From: JBGAPH01 sp046349955
Lineage (GTDB): Bacteria > Planctomycetota > Planctomycetia > Pirellulales > JBGAPH01
DNA length: 64,000 nt
Assembly: GCA_046349955.1 (NCBI GenBank)
Contig: JAXMBI010000020.1
Coordinates: 77,589-141,588 of the forward strand
Reading direction: 5' to 3'
Shown here piece by piece: positions 24,867 through 33,090 of this stretch (its first letter is position 1; every line of letters begins with the position of its first letter). The notes below the pieces were generated by a model. It did no database searches, was not told where the DNA came from, and saw only the letters and a list, made by a program, of their open reading frames with translations. A program made the position numbers and the translations under genes.

Positions 24867-26879
24867 TTACTCGTCGTCGGTTTCCAAAGCCTGCATAGCC
24901 AAGGCGAGGAGGGCGTCTTGGAGCGTTCCGTCTGGCGCTGGCAGGTTTGCTGCAGTGCGGGGCGGCGCGGCCGACGACGGCTCTGCTGGCAGCGCTACCG
25001 GCGGGTCGATCGCTCGGCCAAAGTTCCGCTTAAGCAGGCCAAAGTCCGCCAGGTCGATTTTCGCGTCCCCGCTGGCGTCTCCCAGGGTCGCGTCGCCACT
25101 TTGGCCGAAGTGCTGCTTGAGGATGCCGAAGTCCGCCAGACTCACTTTGTCGTCGAAGTCGAAATCGCCCGCCAACTCCGGAATCGGCAGGACACCGATC
25201 GTAATCTTGGTCGAGCCTTCCTCGTCGGCGAAGCCATCGTTGGCGAAGTAAGTGAAGCTGTCGGTTCCGTAGAAGCCGAGGTTGGGCAGATACTCGAAAT
25301 AGCCGTTGGTGCTCATCCGCACCGAACCGTGCTCCGGCGGCTTGTCGATGCGGGCGAAAGAAACCACGTCGCCGTCGATGTCGCGGTCGTTCGTGAGCGG
25401 ACCGTCGGGGACTTTGCCCACGGGGTACTCGATGAGCACGAACGGCAGTTCCTGCCGCGCATCGACCGCCTCCCACTTGTAGGGCACGCCTAATTCATTC
25501 GTGGCCAGGGCGACTTCGAGAGCGCCGGCCGGCGGATCGGGCTGCGCGGCGTCCCAGTTGGTGAGATCCCAATCTTCTTCCGTGACCCACGACCAGCCTA
25601 GGGTGAGTTCGTCTTCGCCGGCCGCCGGATCGCGCGTCGCTCCGAGCCAGCCGCTGTGCGCGGGAAAGTTTTCGGTCAGGAACCGCAACTCCGGCAGCGA
25701 CGTGACCGTGGCCAACTGGCCGGCCACGCCTTGGAGCGACTGAGACTCGGCGAAAGACTTGGCTTCCGCCCAAGTGCCTGGCCGCTCGACCCACTCGTAA
25801 TAGTGGCCGTTGCCGACCCACGGCCGGGCCAGTCCGCGCACCTGGCCGACGACGAGCGGCCGGTTGACGTTCACCTCGTAGCTGTCGGGCTTGCCGGTGG
25901 GAAGGTCGTTGACCGGCGCGACGTCGATCGTGACTTTGGTGATCCCCGAGAGTCGGTTGATCGCCCCCTCGGGGGTAAGGTCGTAGGCGCGGTAGGTAAA
26001 CGAGACCTGGCCGTTGAAATTGGGCGGCGACGTAAACGCGAAGGACCCGTCGTCCTGTAAGTCGACCACGCCCACCGCCGGCCCCTCCACCATGCGAGCC
26101 TGGAGGGGCAAATCGACGCCCAGATCGTTTTCCAGCAAGCCGGGGGCGGTCACGCGGAGCACTTCGTCTTCGTTCGTGGCGAACGTGTCGGCCTTGGCCC
26201 GAATGGTTTGCGGAATGATGATCTGGACGTTCGCCGAAAAAGGGCCGACGGTCGAGTTGCCGTCGCTGATCGTGTAGGTGAAGAGGTCGAAGCCGAGATA
26301 GTCGTTTTCTGGGATGTAGACGAACGAACCGTCGGCTTTCAGGTCGAGCTTGCCATGCGTCACGTTGTCGACCAGCGTCATCACCAGCGGCTGATGGTCG
26401 GGCTCCACGTCGTTCGCCAAGATGCCTTTTCCCTTGGAGACGGTGAGCTTTAGATTCATCTCCGTGACGTAGGAGTCGTCCGCGCCGCGTGGCTCGTCCT
26501 CGACCGGCTTGACGTCGATCGTCACCTTGGCCGTGGTGGGCTCGACGCCGTCGCTCTCGGCCTTGTAGCTGAAGCTGGCCTTGCCGAAAAAATCGGGGTT
26601 GGCGACAAAGATGAACCCGCCCTGCTCGTCGAGTTCCACGGTTCCCCCGACGGGTTCTCCGTCGACGGTGGCCTTCATCCCGCTGGGTGTGTCGTTGAGC
26701 AACACGCCCGGCTGAATGATCTTGAGGACGCTGTCCTCGAACATGGAATAGGCATCGTTGACGGCCGCCAGCAGGCGGCGGTCTTCCAACTGTTCGCACC
26801 GTAGGCTTCTGCGCACGTCTGCATCTCCCCGCCGATTCGTGAAGATTGGGAAAAGTGACCGTGGCATTGCGGTCACCAT
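24867..26879 (-). CDS. Surface protein: cadherin-like repeats, nested C-type lectin domain, dockerin
   Basis: A 670-residue secreted protein. Near the N-terminus RCEQLEDRRLL is the planctomycete export motif. Four repeats follow, each with the pattern DxY...GxLxND...G...F.Y...F.G...F.Y (about residues 40-126, 132-224, 229-323 and 330-563). The fourth is interrupted at residues 351-486 by a C-type lectin-like domain (YYEWVERPGTWAEAKSFAE ... GQLATVTSLPE ... WLGATRD ... WDAAQPDPP ... PFVLIEYP). A dockerin-like pair (DFDFDDKVSLADFGILKQHF and DASGDAKIDLADFGLLKRNF) precedes a proline/alanine tail. A carbohydrate- or matrix-binding role is inferred. Confidence 0.82.
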   Translation of the reverse strand: MVTAMPRSLFPIFTNRRGDADVRRSLRCEQLEDRRLLAAVNDAYSMFEDSVLKIIQPGVLLNDTPSGMKATVDGEPVGGTVELDEQGGFIFVANPDFFGKASFSYKAESDGVEPTTAKVTIDVKPVEDEPRGADDSYVTEMNLKLTVSKGKGILANDVEPDHQPLVMTLVDNVTHGKLDLKADGSFVYIPENDYLGFDLFTYTISDGNSTVGPFSANVQIIIPQTIRAKADTFATNEDEVLRVTAPGLLENDLGVDLPLQARMVEGPAVGVVDLQDDGSFAFTSPPNFNGQVSFTYRAYDLTPEGAINRLSGITKVTIDVAPVNDLPTGKPDSYEVNVNRPLVVGQVRGLARPWVGNGHYYEWVERPGTWAEAKSFAESQSLQGVAGQLATVTSLPELRFLTENFPAHSGWLGATRDPAAGEDELTLGWSWVTEEDWDLTNWDAAQPDPPAGALEVALATNELGVPYKWEAVDARQELPFVLIEYPVGKVPDGPLTNDRDIDGDVVSFARIDKPPEHGSVRMSTNGYFEYLPNLGFYGTDSFTYFANDGFADEEGSTKITIGVLPIPELAGDFDFDDKVSLADFGILKQHFGQSGDATLGDASGDAKIDLADFGLLKRNFGRAIDPPVALPAEPSSAAPPRTAANLPAPDGTLQDALLALAMQALETDDE

Positions 26880-27198
26880 ACCACCCCCCCGCGGGAAAGT
26901 CGCGATTTTTGTCGATTTATTCTGTAAGCGAGTAATCGTGTCGCTCGGACGCGACCGCGCGGCGCCCGCAAGGACGTCGTAGCCACAGGCAGTTCGCCGA
27001 AACGCCGCCGCTGCAAGCGCTGCGAGCGAGTGCGTGTCAAGAGCGCGCTTGCGAGGCTGCGAGGGTTCCCCAAGAAAGTCCCTTTGTGCGGCCCCGCGGG
27101 CCCACTTATAATGCGGGCTGCCGCGATGATCCCATGCGTGAGCGCGGCCACCTTCTCCGACAACTTCGCTCTCAGTCCCTGCGGAAGGAATCTTCGCC
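26880..27198. other. Divergent intergenic region
   Basis: About 320 bases between the surface protein gene and DUF2617. It contains a GC-rich stretch and a possible -10 box (listed separately). No gene or other structure was recognised. Confidence 0.5.
27117..27122 (+). promoter_or_regulatory. TATAAT hexamer upstream of the DUF2617 gene
   Basis: A perfect -10 hexamer stands in an otherwise GC-rich stretch 77 bases before the DUF2617 start. No good -35 box is found at 16-18 bases upstream, so its use is uncertain. Confidence 0.3.
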
Positions 27199-27738
27199 GT
27201 GCTGTCTGTTCGACCGAAAGTGGCTGAGCTGGTGTTTCAACTCTACGGTCGGGCGCTGCATCCGGAGTTGTTCGAGGTCTTCGGCTCGAGAACGGTTCGC
27301 CGCGGCGATTACGAAGCGACCGTGCAGATCACCAGCGCCGGCCACTTGGTGACCTGGCGCTACCAAGGACTGACGCTTACCGAGGTCGCCGCCTCGGCGC
27401 ATCATCCCTTGCCCCAGCGGCGGCGGCTCCTCTCCTACCGGCTCAAAGGGGAGCGCAACGACCACATCAGTTGCCGTGGCGGCGTCCGCTATCAGGTGGC
27501 CTTCCAACTCGAACCGGTCGAGCCCGAGGTGTTCTGGACGTTCAACAACGAGCTCTCCCTCGATGGACTGCGGAACGGCCTGATCCACAAGTTCAACTCC
27601 AGCGGCCGAATGGCGCTGGGGGCTGTAAGCTACATCAATGTCGAAACGCGGAACCGCAGCCTGCTCGTGCAAGCGTTCCACACCTTCCCCGACGACTACG
27701 CGATCGTGAAGAGCCAATCGCTCTTCGAGATCCCGTAG
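27199..27738 (+). CDS. DUF2617 family protein
   Basis: A 179-residue cytoplasmic protein without signal or membrane segments. The GTG start has AAGGA about 10 bases upstream. The sequence shows LYGRALHPELFEVFGSRTV near the start, HLVTWRYQG in the middle and the closing FHTFPDDYAIVKSQSLFEI. I recognise it as DUF2617, a family largely seen in planctomycetes and some actinobacteria, of unknown function. It lies 29 bases upstream of ruvX and may form an operon with it. Confidence 0.75.
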   Translation: MLSVRPKVAELVFQLYGRALHPELFEVFGSRTVRRGDYEATVQITSAGHLVTWRYQGLTLTEVAASAHHPLPQRRRLLSYRLKGERNDHISCRGGVRYQVAFQLEPVEPEVFWTFNNELSLDGLRNGLIHKFNSSGRMALGAVSYINVETRNRSLLVQAFHTFPDDYAIVKSQSLFEIP

Positions 27739-27767
27739 CGCCTTCCTGGCGGCAACCGCTAGCCCTC

Positions 27768-28229
27768 ATGTCCGGATCGTCCATCGAGCGTTTGGTGGGC
27801 ATCGACTATGGCTCCGTGCGGATCGGCATCTCCCTGGCCGACACCGAGGTCGGCATCGCGAGCCCCTACGAGAACTACAACCGCCGCGGCGACGCGCTCG
27901 ACGCCGAGTACTTTCGCCGCTTGGCCCGCGAAACCCGTGTGACGCGGTTCATCGTCGGGCTCCCGGTCCATCTGAGCGGCAGCGAGAGCGCCAAGTCGAC
28001 GGAAGCCCGGCGCTTTGGCAGGTGGCTCGGGGAAACGACAGGCGTGCCGATCGAGTTCTTCGACGAGCGGTTCACCACCACCGAGGCCCAGTCGCTGCTG
28101 GCGACCGCCGGGTTCTCCAAGAAACAGCGCAAGGCCCGGCTCGACAAGCTGGCCGCGCAGATCATGCTCTCAGCCTATCTCGAAACCCGCGGCCGCGCCG
28201 CCGAACCGCCTCAGGGCCTCGACGACTAG
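27768..28229 (+). CDS. ruvX: RuvX/YqgF-family putative Holliday junction resolvase
   Basis: A 153-residue RNase H-fold protein. LVGIDYGSVRIGISLAD carries the first catalytic Asp (residue 13), followed by FIVGLPVHLSG, and FFDERFTTTEAQSLL with the conserved acidic pair. The closing DKLAAQIMLSAYLE is typical. The family is linked to 16S rRNA 5'-end processing and possibly Holliday junction resolution. The ATG at 27768 gives a normal length. Its stop codon overlaps that of the convergent lipoprotein gene within a CTAG palindrome. Confidence 0.92.
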   Translation: MSGSSIERLVGIDYGSVRIGISLADTEVGIASPYENYNRRGDALDAEYFRRLARETRVTRFIVGLPVHLSGSESAKSTEARRFGRWLGETTGVPIEFFDERFTTTEAQSLLATAGFSKKQRKARLDKLAAQIMLSAYLETRGRAAEPPQGLDD

Positions 28230-29200
28230 AGTTCCGCCTTCGCCGGCGACGCGTGCCCGGCGGTCGCCAGAGTGGCATCCGATGTCGCGGGCGCGGCGGG
28301 GGGCGGACGGAAGAGGTCGTCGTATTGGGTCTGCGCCAGCCGCACCAAGATGAGCTTTTGTTGTTCGCCGCGCGCTCCGCTGGCGAAGAAGTGGTGCCCT
28401 AGCGTGCCCGGACTGTCGGGCAGCTTGCCCAGCACGAGCACGTCGCCTGGCGCGAGCAGGACTTCCATCTGCAATTCGTCATACGCCTTGCTTGCCCGCC
28501 CCGGCAAGAGCGTCAACATTCCGCCCATGGTGGCGTGCTGCATCCGCGGCTCGCCATATTGGATTTCCGGCAGCAGTTCGAGCCGGGCCTGCCCGTCGCC
28601 TTGGGGATGCGTCGTCACCCGGAAAATGGCCTGGGGCTTCGGCAGATTGCCGCCGGTCAGGCGGCCCTGCCCATCGCGATAGAGCACCGCCCACCGCTCG
28701 GCCATGTCGGACACGATGATCTCCCCAGATCGCCCCGCGCGGGCATGGCGGCGCTCGCTTTCGAACGGCGCCGGTTGGTCGACCGACGTGAGGGTCAATC
28801 CGCCCTGCAGGATCTGGGGCTTGTGGGCATCGAGCAGCTTTTGGATGACCGGAGGCACGCGCCCCGCCACGCGCCCGGCCCGCAGGCCATTGCGGGCCAA
28901 TTGGGCACGCAGGCCGGCCGGCAGGTGCTGTTCGTCGACCTCTTTCCAGAGTTCGTCGTTGAGTTCCGCGTCGCCGGCGGCGCCGCGAATTGTACAGATT
29001 TCGAGCGCCACGCTGTCGGCCGGCATCGTGGGCGCCTCGAGCGGCGAATGACCGGCCTCGTCCAGCGATGCTCCCTGGCCGGCGAGCAAGAGCGGCGCGC
29101 AGCCCGCGGCGCCGGGCACAAGACACAGCGCAAGCCACACGACCTGCCTGCCGAAAGGTTGAAAATGGGCCACGAAAAGCGCTAACCAGCCACGAAACAC
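28226..29200 (-). CDS. Conserved hypothetical lipoprotein
   Basis: A 324-residue protein. A hydrophobic leader (VVWLALCLVPGAAG) ends at a cysteine, giving a lipoprotein-like signal, although it starts unusually far (about 20 residues) from the Met. The mature part is soluble: LEICTIRGAAGDAELNDELW, a middle domain with TLTSVDQPAPFESERRHAR, and a C-terminal half with LTLLPGRASKAYDELQMEVL followed by GDVLVLGKLPDSPGTLGHHF. I know no function for it. The C-terminal half weakly recalls beta-rich secretin-associated domains, which I regard as speculative. Confidence 0.65.
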   Translation of the reverse strand: MFRGWLALFVAHFQPFGRQVVWLALCLVPGAAGCAPLLLAGQGASLDEAGHSPLEAPTMPADSVALEICTIRGAAGDAELNDELWKEVDEQHLPAGLRAQLARNGLRAGRVAGRVPPVIQKLLDAHKPQILQGGLTLTSVDQPAPFESERRHARAGRSGEIIVSDMAERWAVLYRDGQGRLTGGNLPKPQAIFRVTTHPQGDGQARLELLPEIQYGEPRMQHATMGGMLTLLPGRASKAYDELQMEVLLAPGDVLVLGKLPDSPGTLGHHFFASGARGEQQKLILVRLAQTQYDDLFRPPPAAPATSDATLATAGHASPAKAEL

Positions 29201-29604
29201 CCCGTATCCCGCCCCGCAGGTTCAACGTCGTCCGCGGCGTCGGGCGAGAAAGGCGGCGTAGGCTAGTCAGATTCAGCGAGAGTGTCAACGCGACTCGGCC
29301 CGGCCGGCCCATCGGCGTCGCCAAAGCGGCCGGCGCCACCGGGCAGGCCGCGAAAGTCCAGGCAATTCCTGGATCATTAGCCCAGCCCGAGGGGCTGATG
29401 GGTTGGCGAAGCCGAGAAGGCAACGGATCGGCGCGGCGAGCGGCGAGTCGGACCGGCCATTGATTTGGGTAGTCGAAGATTTGTCCCGAAATCATAGCGA
29501 ATCCGCGCCGTTAACCATTTGACTAATCTGGGCAGCTATCCGACACTACTTAATTCTCCGTTCCCCACAGAAGAACGGTATTCCATTCCCCGGAGAATGC
29601 CACC
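29201..29604. other. 404-base leader/intergenic region
   Basis: The first 200 bases hold nothing certain. A small palindrome (CATTAGCCC at 29375-29383 and GGGCTGATG at 29392-29400, one wobble pair) is present. The last 100 bases are less GC-rich and probably contain the promoter of the small basic protein gene; a TTGACT hexamer is visible near 29517 without a matching -10 box. Confidence 0.45.
29553..29598 (+). promoter_or_regulatory. Leader hairpin that could hide the ribosome-binding site
   Basis: ATTCTCCG (29553-29560) and CGGAGAAT (29591-29598) are perfectly complementary. The second arm contains GGAG, the only ribosome site of the gene starting at 29605 (9-base spacing). A competing hairpin, CCGTTC (29558-29563) with GAACGG (29573-29578), shares three bases with the first arm, so only one can form at a time. 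This is the layout of a translation switch. No known RNA family was recognised. Confidence 0.45.
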
Positions 29605-29928
29605 ATGGCCCGACTCAAGACGAGCAAGTCTGATCTGATTCGCAAGACGCTGGGCGAGCTCGGCCCCGAGGCCCGCAACCGCGACGTGATCGAGAAGTTG
29701 GCTGGTGACAAGATCACCGTCAGCGCGCAAATGGTCAGCACGGTTCGCGCGCGGATGGGCGGAGCGACCAAGGCCGCTGGCGTTCGCCGCCCCGGCCGTC
29801 CCGGCCGGCGGCCAGCTCCCGAGAGCGTTTCGCTTTCGGCGCTGATCAACGCCAAGAAGTTGGTCGCGGAAACGGGTTCGCTCGAGGCCGCCCGCCAAAC
29901 GCTCGACGCTTTGGCTCAGCTTGTGTAG
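29605..29928 (+). CDS. Small basic, probably nucleic-acid-binding protein
   Basis: A 107-residue protein. The first half (MARLKTSKSDLIRKTLGELG, then RNRDVIEKLAGDKITVSAQMVSTVRARM) reads like a helix-turn-helix. The basic hinge RRPGRPGRRP contains two GRP-type AT-hook-like cores. The last part (SLSALINAKKLVAETGSLEAA) is a helix pair. Similar small proteins are common in planctomycetes. Nucleic-acid binding is inferred from these features only. The gene is isolated between a structured leader and a strong terminator, suggesting a single-gene, well-expressed transcript. Confidence 0.75.
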   Translation: MARLKTSKSDLIRKTLGELGPEARNRDVIEKLAGDKITVSAQMVSTVRARMGGATKAAGVRRPGRPGRRPAPESVSLSALINAKKLVAETGSLEAARQTLDALAQLV

Positions 29929-29974
29929 CGAATGGATTCGCGGTGTTGACAACCGCCGTATGCGGCGACCCCTC

Positions 29975-30012
29975 GGGCCGCGTTGGCCTGCTGCAGCAGG
30001 CCAACGCGGCCC
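29975..30012 (+). terminator. Strong rho-independent terminator
   Basis: A perfect 38-base palindrome (GGGCCGCGTTGGCCTGCTG followed by its exact reverse complement) is followed directly by TTTTGCGTTTT. It lies 46 bases after the stop of the small basic protein gene and is the clearest intrinsic terminator in the window. Confidence 0.85.
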
Positions 30013-30249
30013 TTTTGCGTTTTGAGGAGGTCGATCCTCGTTGTCCGGGCGCGAAGGTGTCTGGCGTGGGAGTGAGGACGCCTGCAATCCTGCCGCGTGT
30101 TTCCGGGGCCCGGTCGCCGCTCGGGTCAGATGTTCAGTTTGCTGGGCTCGGCAACAGGCCTAAGGTTGATCAACGACGACGCGGCCCCCGCTTCGAGCGG
30201 GCGTCTGGTGAAGCGCCGTTTGTACGACCAATCGCGGAGTGTCGGTCTC
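30013..30249. other. Upstream region of the pirin gene
   Basis: About 240 bases with an open frame that continues into the pirin gene from 30097 but shows no family character before residue 52 of that frame. No promoter was recognised with confidence. Confidence 0.4.
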
Positions 30250-31107
30250 ATGAAGAAACTCGAACAAGTCGTGCGCAACGTCCCCGGACATTGGGTGGGC
30301 GACGGGTTTCCCGTCCGGTCGATGTTTTCTTATCACTCGCCCGTGCCCGTCAGCCCGTTTCTGTTGCTCGACTACGGGGGGCCGGCCGAGTTCGAGCCGT
30401 CCCCGGAACCGCGCGGCGTCGACGAGCATCCGCACCGGGGCTTCGAAACCGTGACCATTGTGTTTCAAGGGGAACTGCAGCATCGTGACTCGGGGGGCCA
30501 TAGCGGCGCCATCGGCCCCGGCGACGTGCAGTGGATGACGGCCGCTTCGGGCGTGGTGCACGAGGAGAAGCACTCCGACGCATTCACCCGTCGCGGCGGG
30601 GCGTTTGAAGTCGCGCAACTGTGGGTCAATTTGCCGGCGGCCGAGAAGATGAGCAGGCCTCGCTATCAAGAAATCTTGGCCGCTCAGATTCCCACGGCGG
30701 AGTTGCCCGGAGGCGCGGGGACGGCCCGCGTCATCGCCGGAGGTATGCAGGGCGTGCAGGGGCCCGCCAAAACCGTGACGCCCGTGGCGCTTTGGGACTT
30801 GACGCTGGCCGCCAATCACCGCGCGGCATTGCCGGTTCCGGCCGGCTACACGGCGATCCTGCTCGTCCGTAACGGCCTCGTCGAGGCTGGCGGCCAGCAG
30901 GCGACGAACGCCGAGCTAATGATCTTCGACACCGCCGGCGAAAATGTGGAGTTGACCGCGCAGCGCGACACGAAGGCCCTGTTGCTCGCAGGTCTGCCGA
31001 TCGACGAACCGGTGGTGGGCTCGGGCCCGTTCGTCATGAACACGCGCGAGGAAATTCGCCAGGCGATCGAAGACTATCAGGCCGGACGGATGGGGACGCT
31101 CAGCTGA
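30250..31107 (+). CDS. Pirin family protein
   Basis: A 285-residue double-cupin protein. The start at 30250 begins MKKLEQVVRNVPGHWVGDGF, typical of the family. The N-terminal metal-binding cupin shows EHPHRGFETVTIVFQGELQH, IGPGDVQWMTAASGVVHEEK and the conserved histidines. LWVNLPAAEKMSRPRYQEI links to the C-terminal cupin and its pirin C-domain (SGPFVMNTREEIRQAIEDY). Some pirins are quercetin dioxygenases, others are redox-sensing regulators; this one cannot be assigned to either. Confidence 0.92.
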   Translation: MKKLEQVVRNVPGHWVGDGFPVRSMFSYHSPVPVSPFLLLDYGGPAEFEPSPEPRGVDEHPHRGFETVTIVFQGELQHRDSGGHSGAIGPGDVQWMTAASGVVHEEKHSDAFTRRGGAFEVAQLWVNLPAAEKMSRPRYQEILAAQIPTAELPGGAGTARVIAGGMQGVQGPAKTVTPVALWDLTLAANHRAALPVPAGYTAILLVRNGLVEAGGQQATNAELMIFDTAGENVELTAQRDTKALLLAGLPIDEPVVGSGPFVMNTREEIRQAIEDYQAGRMGTLS

Positions 31108-31233
31108 CACGCGGGGGATCGCGGGCGGCTCGATCCCTCGAGAGAGCCGTCCGCGGAGCGGCGCGAAGCGAAGTGCGTTATACTTAAGGGCGTCCAATCT
31201 CGCGACCAGTCTCTTCGAGCGGGATGTTTTGCT

Positions 31234-31986
31234 ATGCTCCGGCGAGCTTGCGTAATCTCAGGAGTGGGCGTGCTCTCGGCCCCCGCGGTCGCCCAGGCAG
31301 GCATGCCGGCCATCCTGCTCAGCGACCCCGCGCGGCTGCGGGTGCAAACGATCTCTTTCTTCTTGCTGGGCTTTTTGCTTTCAGCCTGGGGCGTGCAGGC
31401 GATCTGGAACCGGCTGGGGCGCGAGTTTCCGCGGTTGCCGCGCGCGGGGTATCTCGCGGCGCTGGGCGCCCTGACGCTGTGGGGCCTGCTGTTCATCCTC
31501 GTGCTCACGATGATCTCCGGCGCTCGCGAGCTCATGACGCCGGGCGCCTGGGAGAAGGCGGGCTACACGTACAGGCTCAAAATCGACGACCGCGCTCCGC
31601 CAGCCGAACCGGTTCCGCCTGAGGCCCTCGCCGAGCGCCGGGCCAAGCTCGAAACGTTGCGGGCCGCGCTCTGGGGCGTGGCGGCGCAACAAGGTGGGAC
31701 CCTGCCGGAAAGCGTGGAAGCGGCGAAGCTCTACGCGGCCCTCTGGGAAACGCCGCACGTTGCACGGCTGCCCTATGTGTACTTCGGCGGCAGCAAGCTG
31801 GGGGAGCCGACGCCGGTGGCGGCGGAGCCGGAGATCTTCGGCGCTGAGCGATTGGTCCTTTCTGCCGACGGACAGATGCGGCTGATGACGAGCGACGCCC
31901 TGGCGGCAGAGCTAGCCAAGGGAGCATCTCGTGAACCGGAGACGCCTTCTGCTGGCCCAGGCACTTCGCCCTCGAGCCAACCATGA
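31234..31986 (+). CDS. Membrane protein, first gene of the DUF1559 triplet operon
   Basis: A 250-residue protein. A signal-like N-terminus (LLRRACVISGVGVLS-type start, here MLRRACVISGVGVLSAPAVA) is followed by two membrane segments (ISFFLLGFLLSAWGVQAIW and YLAALGALTLWGLLFILVLT). The C-terminal 130 residues are soluble, with PPEALAERRAKLETLRAALW and PYVYFGGSKLGEPTPVAAEP. The latter resembles a segment found in planctomycete pilin-like proteins. Its stop overlaps the next start by 4 bases (ATGA), so it belongs to the same operon as three DUF1559 paralogs. Function unknown. Confidence 0.7.
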   Translation: MLRRACVISGVGVLSAPAVAQAGMPAILLSDPARLRVQTISFFLLGFLLSAWGVQAIWNRLGREFPRLPRAGYLAALGALTLWGLLFILVLTMISGARELMTPGAWEKAGYTYRLKIDDRAPPAEPVPPEALAERRAKLETLRAALWGVAAQQGGTLPESVEAAKLYAALWETPHVARLPYVYFGGSKLGEPTPVAAEPEIFGAERLVLSADGQMRLMTSDALAAELAKGASREPETPSAGPGTSPSSQP

Positions 31987-33077
31987 GCGCCTCCTCCCCC
32001 GTGACGTCGCGTGGCCGTCGCCGAATCGTCCGTCTCACCCTGTGGGGCAGCGGGTTCACGGCCTTGTTCTTGCTCACCGGCAACGGAAACCTGCTGCTCC
32101 CGTATGCCGATTTCGTCTTTACGCTGGGCGTCGGATGGATCCTGTTCCTCGCGCGCGTTGGACCCACGGTCACACCAAACTTGGCTGGGCTTGCAACCGG
32201 CCTTTTCTGCACGGTCTTCGCAGTGGGCATTTTTCACGTTCTGGCCCGACACATGCGAATGGCGGATCGCCTCGGGTCGGCGACGGAGTCCGAGTGGGCC
32301 GCGCGTTGGCCGTGGGTAGGAACTCTTGCCGTCGTCGGCGCGCTTGTGCTGACGTTCGCCGCGGGCCTGAGCGCCGCTGGCATGCTCCGTCATTCCGTCT
32401 GGCTGGCGTTTTCCGAGGAGAGCTGGTTCAAAGGGATGCCTGCCGCTAAGGCAGCCGCCATCCGCATTCAGACCGCGAACAACCTCAAGCAGATCGGGTT
32501 GGCTTGCCAAGCCTACGAACGCGAGCGGGCCAACCTGCCGCCCGGAGGGACATTCGACGCAGCGGGGCGCGGGATGCATGGCTGGCTCACATTCCTGTTG
32601 CCCCACCTGGGGCGGCAAGACCTTTACAGCCGCATCGATTTCGCACGCCCCTGGGACGATCCGGTGAACGCAACGGCGTTCGGCACGCCGGTTCCCGGTT
32701 TCTACGCTCAGCGTCAGCCGAGCGCTAACGACCAAGGCTACGGCCTGGCCTACTACGCCCTCAACGTGCATCTCGCGCGGACGGGGCGGCCCTTGAATCA
32801 GCGTCGCTTCACCGACGGCGCCGCGAACACCATCTTGGCGGGCGAGTTGGTGGAGCGAGTCCCGGAGTGGGGGCAACCGGCCAATTGGCGCGATCCGGAA
32901 CTGGGAATCAACCAAAGCCCCGCTGGGTTCGGCGGCGTCACCAGGGGGGTAGCGACGTTTCTCATGGCCGACGGCAGCGTGCGCACCATCAGCGACGCGG
33001 TCGACCCCGCAGTGCTGCGCGCCCTGAGCACACCGGACGTTGGAGACAAGCTTGACGGGAATCGGTCAACCAACTGA
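31983..33077 (+). CDS. Membrane-anchored DUF1559 protein, paralog 1 of 3
   Basis: A 364-residue protein. Instead of a prepilin peptide it starts with about four hydrophobic helices (LTLWGSGFTALFLLTGNG ... FTLGVGWILFLARVG ... LFCTVFAVGIFHVLA ... VGTLAVVGALVLTFAAGL). The following domain is DUF1559-like: IQTANNLKQIGLACQAYERE, GRGMHGWLTFLLPHLGRQDL, DGAANTILAGELVE and the C-terminal FLMADGSVRTISD. It is coupled to the upstream membrane protein gene. Localisation to the membrane with an external DUF1559 domain is inferred. Confidence 0.82.
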   Translation: MSASSPVTSRGRRRIVRLTLWGSGFTALFLLTGNGNLLLPYADFVFTLGVGWILFLARVGPTVTPNLAGLATGLFCTVFAVGIFHVLARHMRMADRLGSATESEWAARWPWVGTLAVVGALVLTFAAGLSAAGMLRHSVWLAFSEESWFKGMPAAKAAAIRIQTANNLKQIGLACQAYERERANLPPGGTFDAAGRGMHGWLTFLLPHLGRQDLYSRIDFARPWDDPVNATAFGTPVPGFYAQRQPSANDQGYGLAYYALNVHLARTGRPLNQRRFTDGAANTILAGELVERVPEWGQPANWRDPELGINQSPAGFGGVTRGVATFLMADGSVRTISDAVDPAVLRALSTPDVGDKLDGNRSTN

Positions 33078-33090
33078 GGCCGGCGCGACC

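Noticed and set aside
27084..27122. Full sigma-70 promoter before the DUF2617 gene
   Set aside because: The -10 box is perfect, but the only TTG-containing candidate for -35 is 27 bases away, too far.
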